A program made the translations under genes and the position numbers. This document shows positions 28,755 to 37,312 of a stretch of 64,000 nt of DNA, piece after piece. The stretch lies in assembly GCA_016712175.1 (NCBI GenBank), contig JADJRQ010000001.1, positions 620,001 through 684,000 of the forward strand. The letters are read 5' to 3'. The notes below the pieces were generated by a model. It was given only the letters and a program-made list of their open reading frames with translations, was not told the DNA's origin and ran no database searches. Each line of letters opens with the position of its first letter. Within the stretch, counting starts at the first letter, position 1. Source of the stretch: Solirubrobacterales bacterium (lineage in GTDB: Bacteria > Actinomycetota > Thermoleophilia > Solirubrobacterales > 70-9).

Positions 28755-29916
28755 GGGCAACTGCCCGCTCCAGGCAGGCGGCGACGTCGGCGGCCGCATC
28801 CGTACTCGTCAGTTGTTTGATTCTGTCCCGTCCTGATGAAATGAAGTGTTGCCGAGCGGCGCTTTCGGTGTCGAGTAGATGGCCGAGCGCATCGGCCAGC
28901 GCCGTCGGATCGCCGGGCTCGACCCGCCATTCGGCAGGCCACGCGTCGCACAATCCATCGACGGAAGTCGCTACTCCCGGAACCCCGACAGTGAGTGCCT
29001 CAAGGGCAATCAACGGCAGCCCTTCGAAACGGGAGGGAATCGCGATCAGGTCGATCGCCGAGAGAAAGGCGGACATGTCGCTCACCTGGCCGAGCATGGA
29101 GAAGTTGTCCTCCAGGCCCGCAGCAGCGATCAGCCCTTCGACCTTCGCCCTGTCCTGGCCATCACCGGCCACCACGAACAGCAGTTCCGGCCGGTCGGCA
29201 ACCAGGGAGCGGGCCGCTTCAACCAGGGTGTCCTGGCCCTTCTGCTTGATCGTGAGCCGACCGGCCATGCCGACCACGGGCCGGTCGGGGGGAAGGCCGA
29301 AACCCTGCCTCGCCTGCCCACGATCGATCGCTTTGACCGTAGGTTTCGGCATTCTCACGACGTTGATTTCCGTCGATTCGTCTGCCGGCCACTGCCGGGG
29401 ATAGGCACGGGCGGCCTGCCCGGACAGCAGACAGACCGAATCGAGTCGCGAGACGGCCCTGCGGGCGAGGCCCTCCCGGATTCGGCCCAGGCGGAAACCG
29501 AGGTCACCCATCGTGCCGCTGACGTGCATGAAGCCAACGACCGGAATGGCTGGATCTCGTTTGGCAAGGAGGGGCGTTGCTCCGTATTCGGCGCTCGGCA
29601 GGTTGAGCAGCATGACGTCGGCGACCACTCCCGAGAGTGCCTTTCGAACCGCCCGGATGCGCCGTGGGTCATAGAGGTCGAATGCAGCCAGTGGCAGCGC
29701 CTGTGCCGGCACCGCCAGCGCCGATTCGACTCCGGCCGCATCGGTCAGGCGACCGGTTAGTTCGGCATTCTCCGCCGGCGCGGCGACCATCAGTTCGAAG
29801 CCGCCACCGGAAGCCAGTCCGGAGACCACCTCGCAGAGCAACGACTCGGCTCCCGAGAAGATTGCGCTATCAGCGTAAACGAGGACCCGCGCTGATCCTT
29901 GAGTTCTTCCGGTCAC
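28747..29916 (-). CDS. GT4-family glycosyltransferase
   Basis: About 389 residues from the GTG at 29916; another GTG lies two codons upstream and the choice is uncertain. ARVLVYADSAIFSGAESLLC opens the amino-terminal Rossmann domain. VVGMAGRLTIKQKGQDTLVE and SRFEGLPLIALEALTVGVPG (E-x7-E) form the nucleotide-sugar site of GT4 retaining enzymes. It is coupled to the polymerase gene downstream and diverges from the methyltransferase gene. Confidence 0.84.
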   Translation of the reverse strand: MTGRTQGSARVLVYADSAIFSGAESLLCEVVSGLASGGGFELMVAAPAENAELTGRLTDAAGVESALAVPAQALPLAAFDLYDPRRIRAVRKALSGVVADVMLLNLPSAEYGATPLLAKRDPAIPVVGFMHVSGTMGDLGFRLGRIREGLARRAVSRLDSVCLLSGQAARAYPRQWPADESTEINVVRMPKPTVKAIDRGQARQGFGLPPDRPVVGMAGRLTIKQKGQDTLVEAARSLVADRPELLFVVAGDGQDRAKVEGLIAAAGLEDNFSMLGQVSDMSAFLSAIDLIAIPSRFEGLPLIALEALTVGVPGVATSVDGLCDAWPAEWRVEPGDPTALADALGHLLDTESAARQHFISSGRDRIKQLTSTDAAADVAACLERAVARD

Positions 29917-29991
29917 CCGCACATCATGGCAATCTGCCTGATCCCGGCGCGGTCGGGGCTGCGGTCCCGTCGAATATGCTCGACCGTCCAA

Positions 29992-30708
29992 GTGATCAGC
30001 GAAACCTTCCGAAAACTGCGGATGCCGCCGGACACCTTTGAGCGCCACACGCTGATCGGCCGGCTGGCTGGTTCACCGGCTTCCGTCCTTGACGTTGGAG
30101 GCATCAAAGGAGAGCTCAGCCTGTTCCTGCCCGATTCCGCGATCACGACGATCAACATGGCCGGCGAGGACGCCGACGCCCACTTCGATGGCGACCGGCT
30201 GCCTTTCGGTGACCAGTCGTTCGACGCCGCGGTCAGCCTCGACGTGCTTGAGCACATCCCGGCCGCGGGCCGCGTCCGCCACATCACGGAACTCGTCAGG
30301 GTAGCCCGGCGGTGCGTGATCATCTGTTGCCCGCTCGGCTCGCCCGAACACATCGCCGCCGAAGCCGAACTGGCAGCGGAGTACGCGACGATGACCGGCG
30401 AGCGTCATCGGTTCCTCGACGAACATCTCGAAAGGGGTCTGCCATCGGAGGAGGAGCTCCGCTCGCTTGGCGAAGCATCCGGACGTACCTGGCGGCTGCG
30501 ATTCCACGGTGACTTCCGCCGTGCCAACCTTGCCTTTCAAATGAGCACACGGCTCAAAGCGAAGCCCGGACCCGGCTCCGCGCTTGCCTATTCCAGGCTC
30601 CGGCTCGATCCTCGCCGCTCCTTGAAGCTCGAAGACACCAGTCGTCCGGAATCGAACCGGGCCTATCTCGAAATCGATCCGGCCCGGATGGCCGGACAAC
30701 CGGTTTGA
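29992..30708 (+). CDS. Class I SAM-dependent methyltransferase of the polysaccharide locus
   Basis: About 238 residues. The start is uncertain: GTG at 29992 (VISETFRKLRMPPDTFERH) is my choice, with ATG options at 29926 and 30022. SVLDVGGIKGELSLFLP is an atypical motif I, followed by FDGDRLPFGDQSFDAAVSLD and VLEHIPAAGR, typical of Methyltransf_11 proteins. It probably methylates a sugar or the chain end in this locus, possibly as a chain-length stop signal; that is inference. Its TGA overlaps the TTG start of the flippase gene. Confidence 0.78.
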   Translation: MISETFRKLRMPPDTFERHTLIGRLAGSPASVLDVGGIKGELSLFLPDSAITTINMAGEDADAHFDGDRLPFGDQSFDAAVSLDVLEHIPAAGRVRHITELVRVARRCVIICCPLGSPEHIAAEAELAAEYATMTGERHRFLDEHLERGLPSEEELRSLGEASGRTWRLRFHGDFRRANLAFQMSTRLKAKPGPGSALAYSRLRLDPRRSLKLEDTSRPESNRAYLEIDPARMAGQPV

Positions 30709-32183
30709 GCGAGTCACCCCTCGATTCACCTCCGGATCCGGTCCCGCTGGAGACGGGTGACGGCCGCGAGGAGCTGAAGAGCCAGGCGGTCCGCGGAGCT
30801 GCCCTGCTCAGCGTCCGTCAGATCCTGGTGGGCCTGATCACCGTCGGCGGCATCATCGCCCTGCCGCTGCTGCTCTCGCCGGCCGAGTTCTCGCTGTACG
30901 GCTACGTGAACACCGTGATCCTGGTCGGAGCCGCCCTCGGTGACCTCGGGCTGGGTGCTTACATCATGAAACACCGGATGTCCGGCCGCGACCTCGGCCG
31001 CAGCCTCGCTCTGCAGCTCGGCTTCTGGGGAACGGTTTGTCTCTTCCTGCTGGCCGGGGCTTCGATCGGCAACCCCTTCGGCTTCTCGATGCTGACCACT
31101 TCGCTCCTGCTTCTGGGTTTGCTGCTGTTCTCCCTGCAGGCCCTTCCGACCGCTCTGCTCGAGAAGGAGATGCGCTTCAAGCAGATCTCGGCGATCGAAA
31201 TCGTCCAGCGGATCGTTCTGATCACCCTGGCGGTCCTGCTGGCGGTGATCCACCCGTCGGAATGGTCGATCCCTCTGGCCGCGGCGGTCGCGGCAGTGAT
31301 CGGCTATCCGGCGGTCCTGATCTCATCCGGCTGGCGCTGGAGGCCGCGACTCGGCGGCGGCGAGCCGCTATTCAGGGGTTTTTCTTCCCAGTGGTGGCAA
31401 GTCCGCATCGCCAACCAGGCCGCTTATGCCGCCTATCCTCTACTCGGAGGCCTGCTCTTTTCGGCCCACGACGTAGGCCTGATCGTCTGGGCGCTGGCGC
31501 TCACCTCGATTCCCGCCTACCTCGCGCCGATGGTCGCCCGGGCCACATTCCCGGCCCTGTCCCGGTCCGAGCCGTCGGAGAGAGCGGCAATCTACAGCGG
31601 CCTTTTCCGCGGGCTCCTGCTGATCGGTGTGCCCCTGGTCGCAGCCCTGCTGGTCGCGGCCACGCCGGTCACCGAGCACATCTTCGGACCGGAATGGACC
31701 GACGGCATCCCGCTGCTCCGGCTCGAGTCGATCACCACCACAATCGGCATTGCCTCGACCTCGATCGTGCCGTTTCTGTTCCTCACCTGCTCGCCGTCCG
31801 CGATCCGGTCGGTCTGCGTCACGACCCTCGTGGCGATCATCGTCCTGGCGGTCAGTCTTTCGCCCTGGCTGTCCTACCTGTCGATCTCGGTCGCGACGAT
31901 CGTCTGCGGTTCAGCCCAGTTGATCGCCTTCGACCGGCTGCTTCACCGGGAGGTCGCCTACAGCCCGATTCGCGACATGGCACCGGCACTGGCCGGCCTG
32001 GCTGTCGGAGTCGCGGTGGGACTCCCGCTCGTCCTGGCCAACGGCTCACTGGCAGTCGGCATCGCCGCGGGCATCCTGGCTGCCGTAATCCAGATCGCAG
32101 TCACCTTCCTGCTGAAGGGCGGAATCGACGTCAGGCAGGCGCTGGGCGGACTTCGCAACCGCGGGGCCGGAGCCCCTGTCTAG
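30705..32183 (+). CDS. Wzx-type polysaccharide flippase
   Basis: 492 residues with 12-14 hydrophobic segments, in the MATE/MVF-like polysaccharide transporter superfamily. The amino-terminal ELKSQAVRGAALLSVRQIL and the Y-x-x-x-N pattern in FSLYGYVNTVILVGAALGDL are typical of the RfbX/Wzx group that flips lipid-linked repeat units across the membrane. The TTG start overlaps the upstream stop (TTGA). Its stop codon shares the palindrome CTAG with the stop of the convergent hydrolase gene. Confidence 0.85.
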   Translation: MSESPLDSPPDPVPLETGDGREELKSQAVRGAALLSVRQILVGLITVGGIIALPLLLSPAEFSLYGYVNTVILVGAALGDLGLGAYIMKHRMSGRDLGRSLALQLGFWGTVCLFLLAGASIGNPFGFSMLTTSLLLLGLLLFSLQALPTALLEKEMRFKQISAIEIVQRIVLITLAVLLAVIHPSEWSIPLAAAVAAVIGYPAVLISSGWRWRPRLGGGEPLFRGFSSQWWQVRIANQAAYAAYPLLGGLLFSAHDVGLIVWALALTSIPAYLAPMVARATFPALSRSEPSERAAIYSGLFRGLLLIGVPLVAALLVAATPVTEHIFGPEWTDGIPLLRLESITTTIGIASTSIVPFLFLTCSPSAIRSVCVTTLVAIIVLAVSLSPWLSYLSISVATIVCGSAQLIAFDRLLHREVAYSPIRDMAPALAGLAVGVAVGLPLVLANGSLAVGIAAGILAAVIQIAVTFLLKGGIDVRQALGGLRNRGAGAPV

Positions 32184-33598
32184 CCGACGCGGCCGCCGCT
32201 GAGCTTCACGAAGGCCTTCCAGGCCGGCTTCGGCTTGAGCGGAGCGACTACACCGGGCTCGGGGCGCACGTACTTGAACAATCCGATCGTGTAACAGAAG
32301 CTGCAGTTCGTGCCCTTGGGATCGGTGTCCTTCCAGGAGTACCAGTAGGCGCTCTTGATCTTGTACTTCTTCCGTGACTTGATCAGGAAACTCAGGGCTG
32401 AAGTCAACTGCTTGGCCTGCTTGCCCTCGCTGCCCTTGAGGAAGGCGTTTTTCGCCTTGCCCGAGCCCCAGCCGATTTCGGTGACGTTGATCGGCTTCTT
32501 GCGATAGCCGGACTTGTTCGCGGCCTTGCGGAAGTCCTTGATGATCATCTTCAGCTGCTTGGTATTCGGCGCGTAAGGATGCAGGGCGATCGAGTCGATC
32601 TTGTTCGCTTTTACGTATTTCGAAACCTGACGCAGGAACTTGTCGGCGTGGACCGCCTTCTTCGGTGGTCCCTTGGGGCGGCCGAAGAGACCGGAGAGCA
32701 TCACGTCGGCCTTGGGATCGTTGGCCCGAACGATCGGAGACGCCGCGTTGACCATCTTGCCGTAAGTCTTTGCCGATACAGGCGAAGCGAAGTACCGGAA
32801 ATTGACCTCGTTCCAGAGCTGCCAGTTCTTCGGGGGAACCCGGCTGAGGTACTCCTGCACGGGTTCGTCCCAGAAAGTTCCCTTGCTGCCGTAGCGCTGG
32901 ACACCGGCGGCGACGAACTTGCGCCAGTAGTCGAGGTCCCGCTTCGACTTCGGCAGGGTGGTCGTCTTGCGCGCCATCCACCTTGGTGTGCCGTAGAGGA
33001 CGGGAAGAATCGAGATTCCGTTTGCAGCTCCTGCCCGGAAGGCAGAATCGTAGAGGCCCCAGTCGAACGAGTCGGGTCCGTCCGCCTGGACGATGTCCCA
33101 GGAAACCGGAACGCGGATCACGCTGATTCCGCCGCTCGCCATGCGGATGGTGTCTTCGACCGACACGCCCTCCTGCGGGGCAATGTTGAGGAAGCCGGGC
33201 GGTGCCTTGGGCTTCGGAGCCGCAGTCGTACCGCTGGCTCCGAAGGCCATGGCACCGATAAGGATCGCACCGAGCAGGGCCAGAGGGATGGTCGGACGCG
33301 GGAACGAACCATCCGTGTCCTTGCGCCGCCGGCGCTCGAGAATGGCAACGGTCCCGAAGACCAGGAGGATCAATACGATCCCTCCGATCAGCAATAGAGG
33401 GAACTGGCTGGAAGTTCCTTTCTCGCTGGTCACACCCCCGGAAGCATCCGCATCCCGGTCGTCGCTAGCCTGTGGAATCGGGTCATACTGATACTGAACT
33501 TCGGCAGGAGCCAGTGCTGAATTGGCAGCAGGGCTGAACACCATCCAGGCGAACAGAGAAATAAACAGGACAACCAGGCTACGCGTGACGTTCTTCAC
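32180..33598 (-). CDS. Membrane-anchored clan GH-A glycoside hydrolase, paralogue 2
   Basis: 472 residues from the GTG at 33598. Unlike paralogues 1 and 3, it has a three-part membrane region. A signal/anchor helix (SLVVLFISLFAWMVF) is followed by an acidic linker, a second helix ending in RRRRKD, and a third helix (LALLGAILIGAMAFG). The hydrolase domain then starts APPGFLNIAPQEGV. Probable catalytic residues are Glu264 in QLWNEVN and Glu374 in VTEIGWGS; the NCSFCYTIGLF motif is conserved. It probably acts outside the membrane on the locus's polysaccharide. The start is 39 bp from the divergent ligase-like gene. Confidence 0.8.
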   Translation of the reverse strand: MKNVTRSLVVLFISLFAWMVFSPAANSALAPAEVQYQYDPIPQASDDRDADASGGVTSEKGTSSQFPLLLIGGIVLILLVFGTVAILERRRRKDTDGSFPRPTIPLALLGAILIGAMAFGASGTTAAPKPKAPPGFLNIAPQEGVSVEDTIRMASGGISVIRVPVSWDIVQADGPDSFDWGLYDSAFRAGAANGISILPVLYGTPRWMARKTTTLPKSKRDLDYWRKFVAAGVQRYGSKGTFWDEPVQEYLSRVPPKNWQLWNEVNFRYFASPVSAKTYGKMVNAASPIVRANDPKADVMLSGLFGRPKGPPKKAVHADKFLRQVSKYVKANKIDSIALHPYAPNTKQLKMIIKDFRKAANKSGYRKKPINVTEIGWGSGKAKNAFLKGSEGKQAKQLTSALSFLIKSRKKYKIKSAYWYSWKDTDPKGTNCSFCYTIGLFKYVRPEPGVVAPLKPKPAWKAFVKLSGGRVG

Positions 33599-33637
33599 TA
33601 AAAGTTGGATCTCTCTTGAGTTTGGGGAAACCAGGGC

Positions 33638-35212
33638 TTGAAAAAGCGCGCTTTCGATCTCGCGAGCCGTATTGAGACGAAACACGTTGTGACCGCTTCA
33701 GTTGCGGTGACGATGACGGCCCTTGCCTTCTCTTACGGGGGGTACGGTACCGATACTCTCGCGTTGCTGTCAGCGGCCTGCTGGACAATTATCCTCGTCG
33801 GCCTCGGCTTCGGCTTTTTTCCGAGGACAAAGCTCGGGACTTCATCCTGGATTGTACTTGGCCTGATGGTCGGATTGACAACCTGGACCGCCATCGCGAT
33901 CTCCTGGTCCAACGATGCCGGAATCGCCTACATCCGCGCGATCCAGATCGCCACCGCACTCGGCATCTGTGTCCTGGTCATCTTTGTCTCGAAACCGGGT
34001 GAAGGCCGGTCGTGGATCGCCGGTCTGACCATCGGATTCGGCGTGATCGTCGTGCTCGCCGCCGCCAGCCGGTTCCTTCCGGGCATCGGCACCGACGCCG
34101 CTCTCAGCGAAAGGCTCGGTCCGATCATCGGCGGTCGTCTTTCCTGGCCGCTCGGGTACTGGAATGCACTCGGCCTGATCACCGCGTTTTTTCTGATGTT
34201 CTGCCTTTGGCACGGGGGGCACGCCGTCACAAAGCGCGCGCGCACCATCGCCACGGGCTTCTTCCCGTTGGCAGCACTCGTCATGTATCTCTGCTCCTCC
34301 CGCGGTTCGATCGTCGCCTCCCTGATCGGAGCGGCGATCGTGATCGGACTCGGTCCCAGCCGGAAGCGTCTGGCAGGCACGCTGGCCGTCGGCCTGGTCG
34401 CCTCAACTCCACTGATCCTCCTGGCAACACAACTCGACGAGGTGGTACACGCGGGAACCGGATCCTCAGCGACCATCCAGGGGCTGGCGCTGCTGCTGGC
34501 AACGATCGCCTCCTGTGCGGTCGCGATCCGGGCCCGCGAGCCGGTGATCAAGCGCATCGACGCCGCCAACTTCCACCACCGCACCGCCCTGCGGGTCGGC
34601 ATCGGCCTCGGTGTGGTCGCACTGATCCTGGTGATCGCCTCGAACCCGGTCGACCGCATCAACTCCTTCACCTCGATACCGGTGGCCGGCGCGAACAACG
34701 AGGGCTCTACCTTCGCCACCGAGCACCTGCTCAGCGAGAGCGGCAACGGCCGCTGGCAGCTCTGGCAGACCTCCCTCGATGCCTTCAAGGAGCAGCCGGT
34801 CCGGGGAATCGGCCCGGGCGGCTTCGAGTCCTATTTCAAGACCAACGGACAGTTCTGGATGAAGACGATCGACCCGCATTCGATCCCGCTCCAGTTCCTT
34901 TCCGAGCTCGGTCTGGTCGGCTTCTTCCTGCTCCTGGGGGTGGTCGGCCTTGCGCTGTATGCCGGTATCCGCCGGTTCCGGGAGCTCGGCGTGAAAAGTA
35001 CCGCCGCAAAGGTCCCGGGTGGCCGGGAAGAGTTAACGGCCTTTATCGGGCTGCTCGCGGTCGGCATGTTCGGCGTCTCGATCGACTGGACCGGAGACAT
35101 GCCGGTGATTTTCGTACCGATCATGGTCTGCATCGCCGCCTGGCCGGGCCTCTTTATGCGGCTCCTGCAAGTGCGGGGGCCAAAGGTCCGATGGCGCTGC
35201 GCCTCGCCGTGA
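33638..35212 (+). CDS. O-antigen ligase/polymerase-like membrane protein
   Basis: 524 residues, about 12 hydrophobic helices. The long extracytoplasmic loop before the last helices contains GRWQLWQTSLDAFKEQPVRG, then IGPGGFESYF and DPHSIPLQFLSELGLVG. This R-x-x-x-W, G-x-G-x-x-x-F and H-S pattern is the Wzy_C (WaaL/O-antigen ligase-polymerase) signature. The TTG start at 33638 follows CCAGGG. It joins or polymerises lipid-linked chains at the outer face of the membrane. The last 22 bp overlap the next gene. Confidence 0.85.
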   Translation: MKKRAFDLASRIETKHVVTASVAVTMTALAFSYGGYGTDTLALLSAACWTIILVGLGFGFFPRTKLGTSSWIVLGLMVGLTTWTAIAISWSNDAGIAYIRAIQIATALGICVLVIFVSKPGEGRSWIAGLTIGFGVIVVLAAASRFLPGIGTDAALSERLGPIIGGRLSWPLGYWNALGLITAFFLMFCLWHGGHAVTKRARTIATGFFPLAALVMYLCSSRGSIVASLIGAAIVIGLGPSRKRLAGTLAVGLVASTPLILLATQLDEVVHAGTGSSATIQGLALLLATIASCAVAIRAREPVIKRIDAANFHHRTALRVGIGLGVVALILVIASNPVDRINSFTSIPVAGANNEGSTFATEHLLSESGNGRWQLWQTSLDAFKEQPVRGIGPGGFESYFKTNGQFWMKTIDPHSIPLQFLSELGLVGFFLLLGVVGLALYAGIRRFRELGVKSTAAKVPGGREELTAFIGLLAVGMFGVSIDWTGDMPVIFVPIMVCIAAWPGLFMRLLQVRGPKVRWRCASP

Positions 35213-35601
35213 TCGGTGCCGCGATGATCTTCTCCGGAGCCGTCATCGTCGCTTCGGCCCGCCAGTACGAATCCACCCGTAGCATCGCCGCCAGCAGGGA
35301 CGCATTCGAAGCTGGCGACGGCGCCACGGCGATCGAAGAAGCCGAGCAGGCGATATCGGCCACCCCGTGGTCGGCAAGCGCCTATTCCCAGCTGGCTGCC
35401 GTCCAGTACCGGACAGGAGACAACGGCGCCGCACTCGCCGCCGCCGAGGAAGCAACCCGGCGCGCCAACCTGAATGACAGCTACTGGCTCCAGCTAAGCG
35501 ACATCCAGTTTAACTCGAAGCTCAAAGTGAACGCCTATATTTCCTCGCTGACCGCGAGGAGGCTCAACCCGAATTCGGCATACTGGCTCAACAAGCCTTG
35601 A
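35191..35601 (+). CDS. Small membrane-anchored TPR-like protein
   Basis: 136 residues. The ATG at 35191 overlaps the end of the ligase-like gene by 22 bp and has AAAGG 4 nt upstream. An amino-terminal helix (LAVIGAAMIFSGAVIVASA) anchors it. The rest is Ala-rich helical pairs with TPR-like spacing (ATAIEEAEQAIS, WSASAYSQLAAVQYRTGDN, YWLQLSDIQF). Such proteins often follow Wzy_C genes as chain-length or complex partners; that role is inferred from position. It is easy to miss because a long spurious frame covers it. Confidence 0.75.
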   Translation: MALRLAVIGAAMIFSGAVIVASARQYESTRSIAASRDAFEAGDGATAIEEAEQAISATPWSASAYSQLAAVQYRTGDNGAALAAAEEATRRANLNDSYWLQLSDIQFNSKLKVNAYISSLTARRLNPNSAYWLNKP

Positions 35602-35620
35602 TCGCTGGCCGATTCTCGGG

Positions 35621-36703
35621 TCAGAGGTCGTGCGTAAAGTCCAGAAGCCGGTACCAGGCCAGCTTGGCCTTGCCTTGGGGATCAAACAGGCCGGTTTCCA
35701 GGCAGAACGAGCAACCGGGCGTCCCGGGAGCCAGATCGCCCCAGCTGAACCAGTAGAGCCCGCCCAGCTTCAACTTGGCCTTGTTCCTGAGAAAAGCGCG
35801 GTAGGCGGAGGTCAACTGGGTGCTCTGGTCAACCTGGTCCCCCTTCCCGAAGATCGTCGCGGAATCCGAACCCCATCCCATCTCCGTGACCAGAAGTTTG
35901 CGGCCCCGGTTGCCGTAGCGGTTCATGACCTTTCTCACCGAATAGCTCCGCCGGATCGTTTGCCGGGTGGTGCCCGCATAAGGGTGGATAGCGCCGATAT
36001 CGAAAGAGGAGCGGAACCCACGGATCCGGTATGAACGCTTGAGGAACCGCCCGGCGTCCATGCCGGATTCCTTCCGCACACGGGCATAGAGTCCGCTGAG
36101 TACGGTCCGGCCGTCCGGGTCGAACTGGTCGATCAGGCGATCGGAAATCTTCAGCAGCTTGGCGTAGCGCTTGACAGAAACCGGCCAGGCAAAGTTCCTG
36201 ATATTGGGCTCGTTCCAGATCTGCCAGCCGATGACGGGGCGAACCGGAACCTCGGGATGCTCCTCCCAGAACGATCCGTCGGTCCCGTAGCGGAGGAGCG
36301 CCGACTTGAGGAAGAGCTTCCACTTGCTGATCGCATAGGCATTCCAGACCGGCAGGCGCCGGCGGTCTCGGGACAGCCAGTAGGGAGTCCGGTAGAGCAC
36401 CGGCAGCAGGTCGATTCCCCGGCTGGCAGTTGCGACCATGATCTGGTCAACGGTGCTCCAGTCCATCTCACCGTCGCCCGAGTCCACGGACTGCCAGGCG
36501 ATCGGCAGCCGGTACGAGCCGAGCCGTCCCCACTTCATCGTGTCGAAGTCGTTCGACGACATCGGGTTCTGCGACATGATTCCGTAGAAGGGGTCCGGGT
36601 CCGAAGCCTGGGCGGGGGTCGGCCCGACCGCGAACAGGCACCCGAGCACGACGGCCAACGAGGCAACGGCCGAGGTCATTCTGGTGTGGGTCCGGAGAGG
36701 CAT
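35621..36703 (-). CDS. Secreted clan GH-A glycoside hydrolase, paralogue 3
   Basis: 360 residues from the ATG at 36703 (MPLRTHTRM), with a signal peptide ending near PAQAS. QIWNEPNIRNFAWPVS carries probable acid/base Glu165 and LVTEMGWGSDS probable nucleophile Glu274. GCSFCLETGLF keeps the Cys pair seen in the other two paralogues. Divergence is greater than between paralogues 1 and 2. It converges on the TPR gene with a 19-bp gap and marks the right end of the polysaccharide locus. Confidence 0.8.
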   Translation of the reverse strand: MPLRTHTRMTSAVASLAVVLGCLFAVGPTPAQASDPDPFYGIMSQNPMSSNDFDTMKWGRLGSYRLPIAWQSVDSGDGEMDWSTVDQIMVATASRGIDLLPVLYRTPYWLSRDRRRLPVWNAYAISKWKLFLKSALLRYGTDGSFWEEHPEVPVRPVIGWQIWNEPNIRNFAWPVSVKRYAKLLKISDRLIDQFDPDGRTVLSGLYARVRKESGMDAGRFLKRSYRIRGFRSSFDIGAIHPYAGTTRQTIRRSYSVRKVMNRYGNRGRKLLVTEMGWGSDSATIFGKGDQVDQSTQLTSAYRAFLRNKAKLKLGGLYWFSWGDLAPGTPGCSFCLETGLFDPQGKAKLAWYRLLDFTHDL

Positions 36704-36784
36704 CAGAGGATGATCACAGAAACACGTCACCGGCCGGATCGATGCGATGAGACGTTGGACGAAGGGTCACCCAAATCCACCCGT

Positions 36785-37253
36785 TTAGTAGACGCCACCC
36801 AGTTTGCGGTGGTCCCAGCTCATCGTTCGGACGGGGACGAACTGGAGAACCGAGCGCTTCGGTGCCTGCTGGCGGAATGCCTCAAGTGCTTCCGGCGAAG
36901 GAGCTTCACCGCCCGGGGCATAGCGGGTCGTCAGCTCTTCGGCGAAACCCATAATCAGGTCCGGTCTGGTGGATCACCACCTCGGTCTCGAACTGGACTC
37001 CGCGCAGCTCGGAGTAGACGTCGTCGCCGGCTTCGACCAGGACGGTCGCCCGCCGGTCACGCTGGAGGTTGACCACTTTCTGGGACTTGGTGAAGGTCCA
37101 CGACCAGACCTGTCCCTCACGAACCACGTACCAGAGGGGCATCGAATGCGGCCAGCCACGCGGGCCGAAGCTGCTGATGATCGCCACTTTCTCCTGGTCG
37201 AGGAAGGAATCGATCTCGCCTGCGTCCATCTCGATCTGCTTGCGCTTGTTCAT
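36785..37253 (-). CDS. PPOX-type flavin/F420-dependent oxidoreductase family protein (frameshifted)
   Basis: Split-barrel pyridoxamine-phosphate-oxidase-like fold. EIDSFLDQEKVAIISSFGPR, WPHSMPLWYV, and TFTKSQKVVNLQRDRRATVL are typical of actinobacterial F420- or FMN-binding PPOX proteins. An extra base near 36958-36965 breaks the frame: the first frame ends DYGFRRRADDPLCPGR, while removing one base gives LIMGFAEELTTRYAPGG and a normal end SWDHRKLGGVY, 155 residues in all. Substrate unknown. The start is taken as ATG at 37253. Confidence 0.78.
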
Positions 37254-37312
37254 CCCCACGGAGCCTACCGGTGGGTCTGGGGTGAAGATCGTGGGTCCGG
37301 GGTGGGCTGCGG

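Noticed and set aside
34012..35601. A 529-residue frame overlapping the O-antigen-ligase-like gene
   Set aside because: Its first 390 residues are Arg/Pro-rich shadow translation of the ligase gene; only the last 136 residues are a plausible protein.
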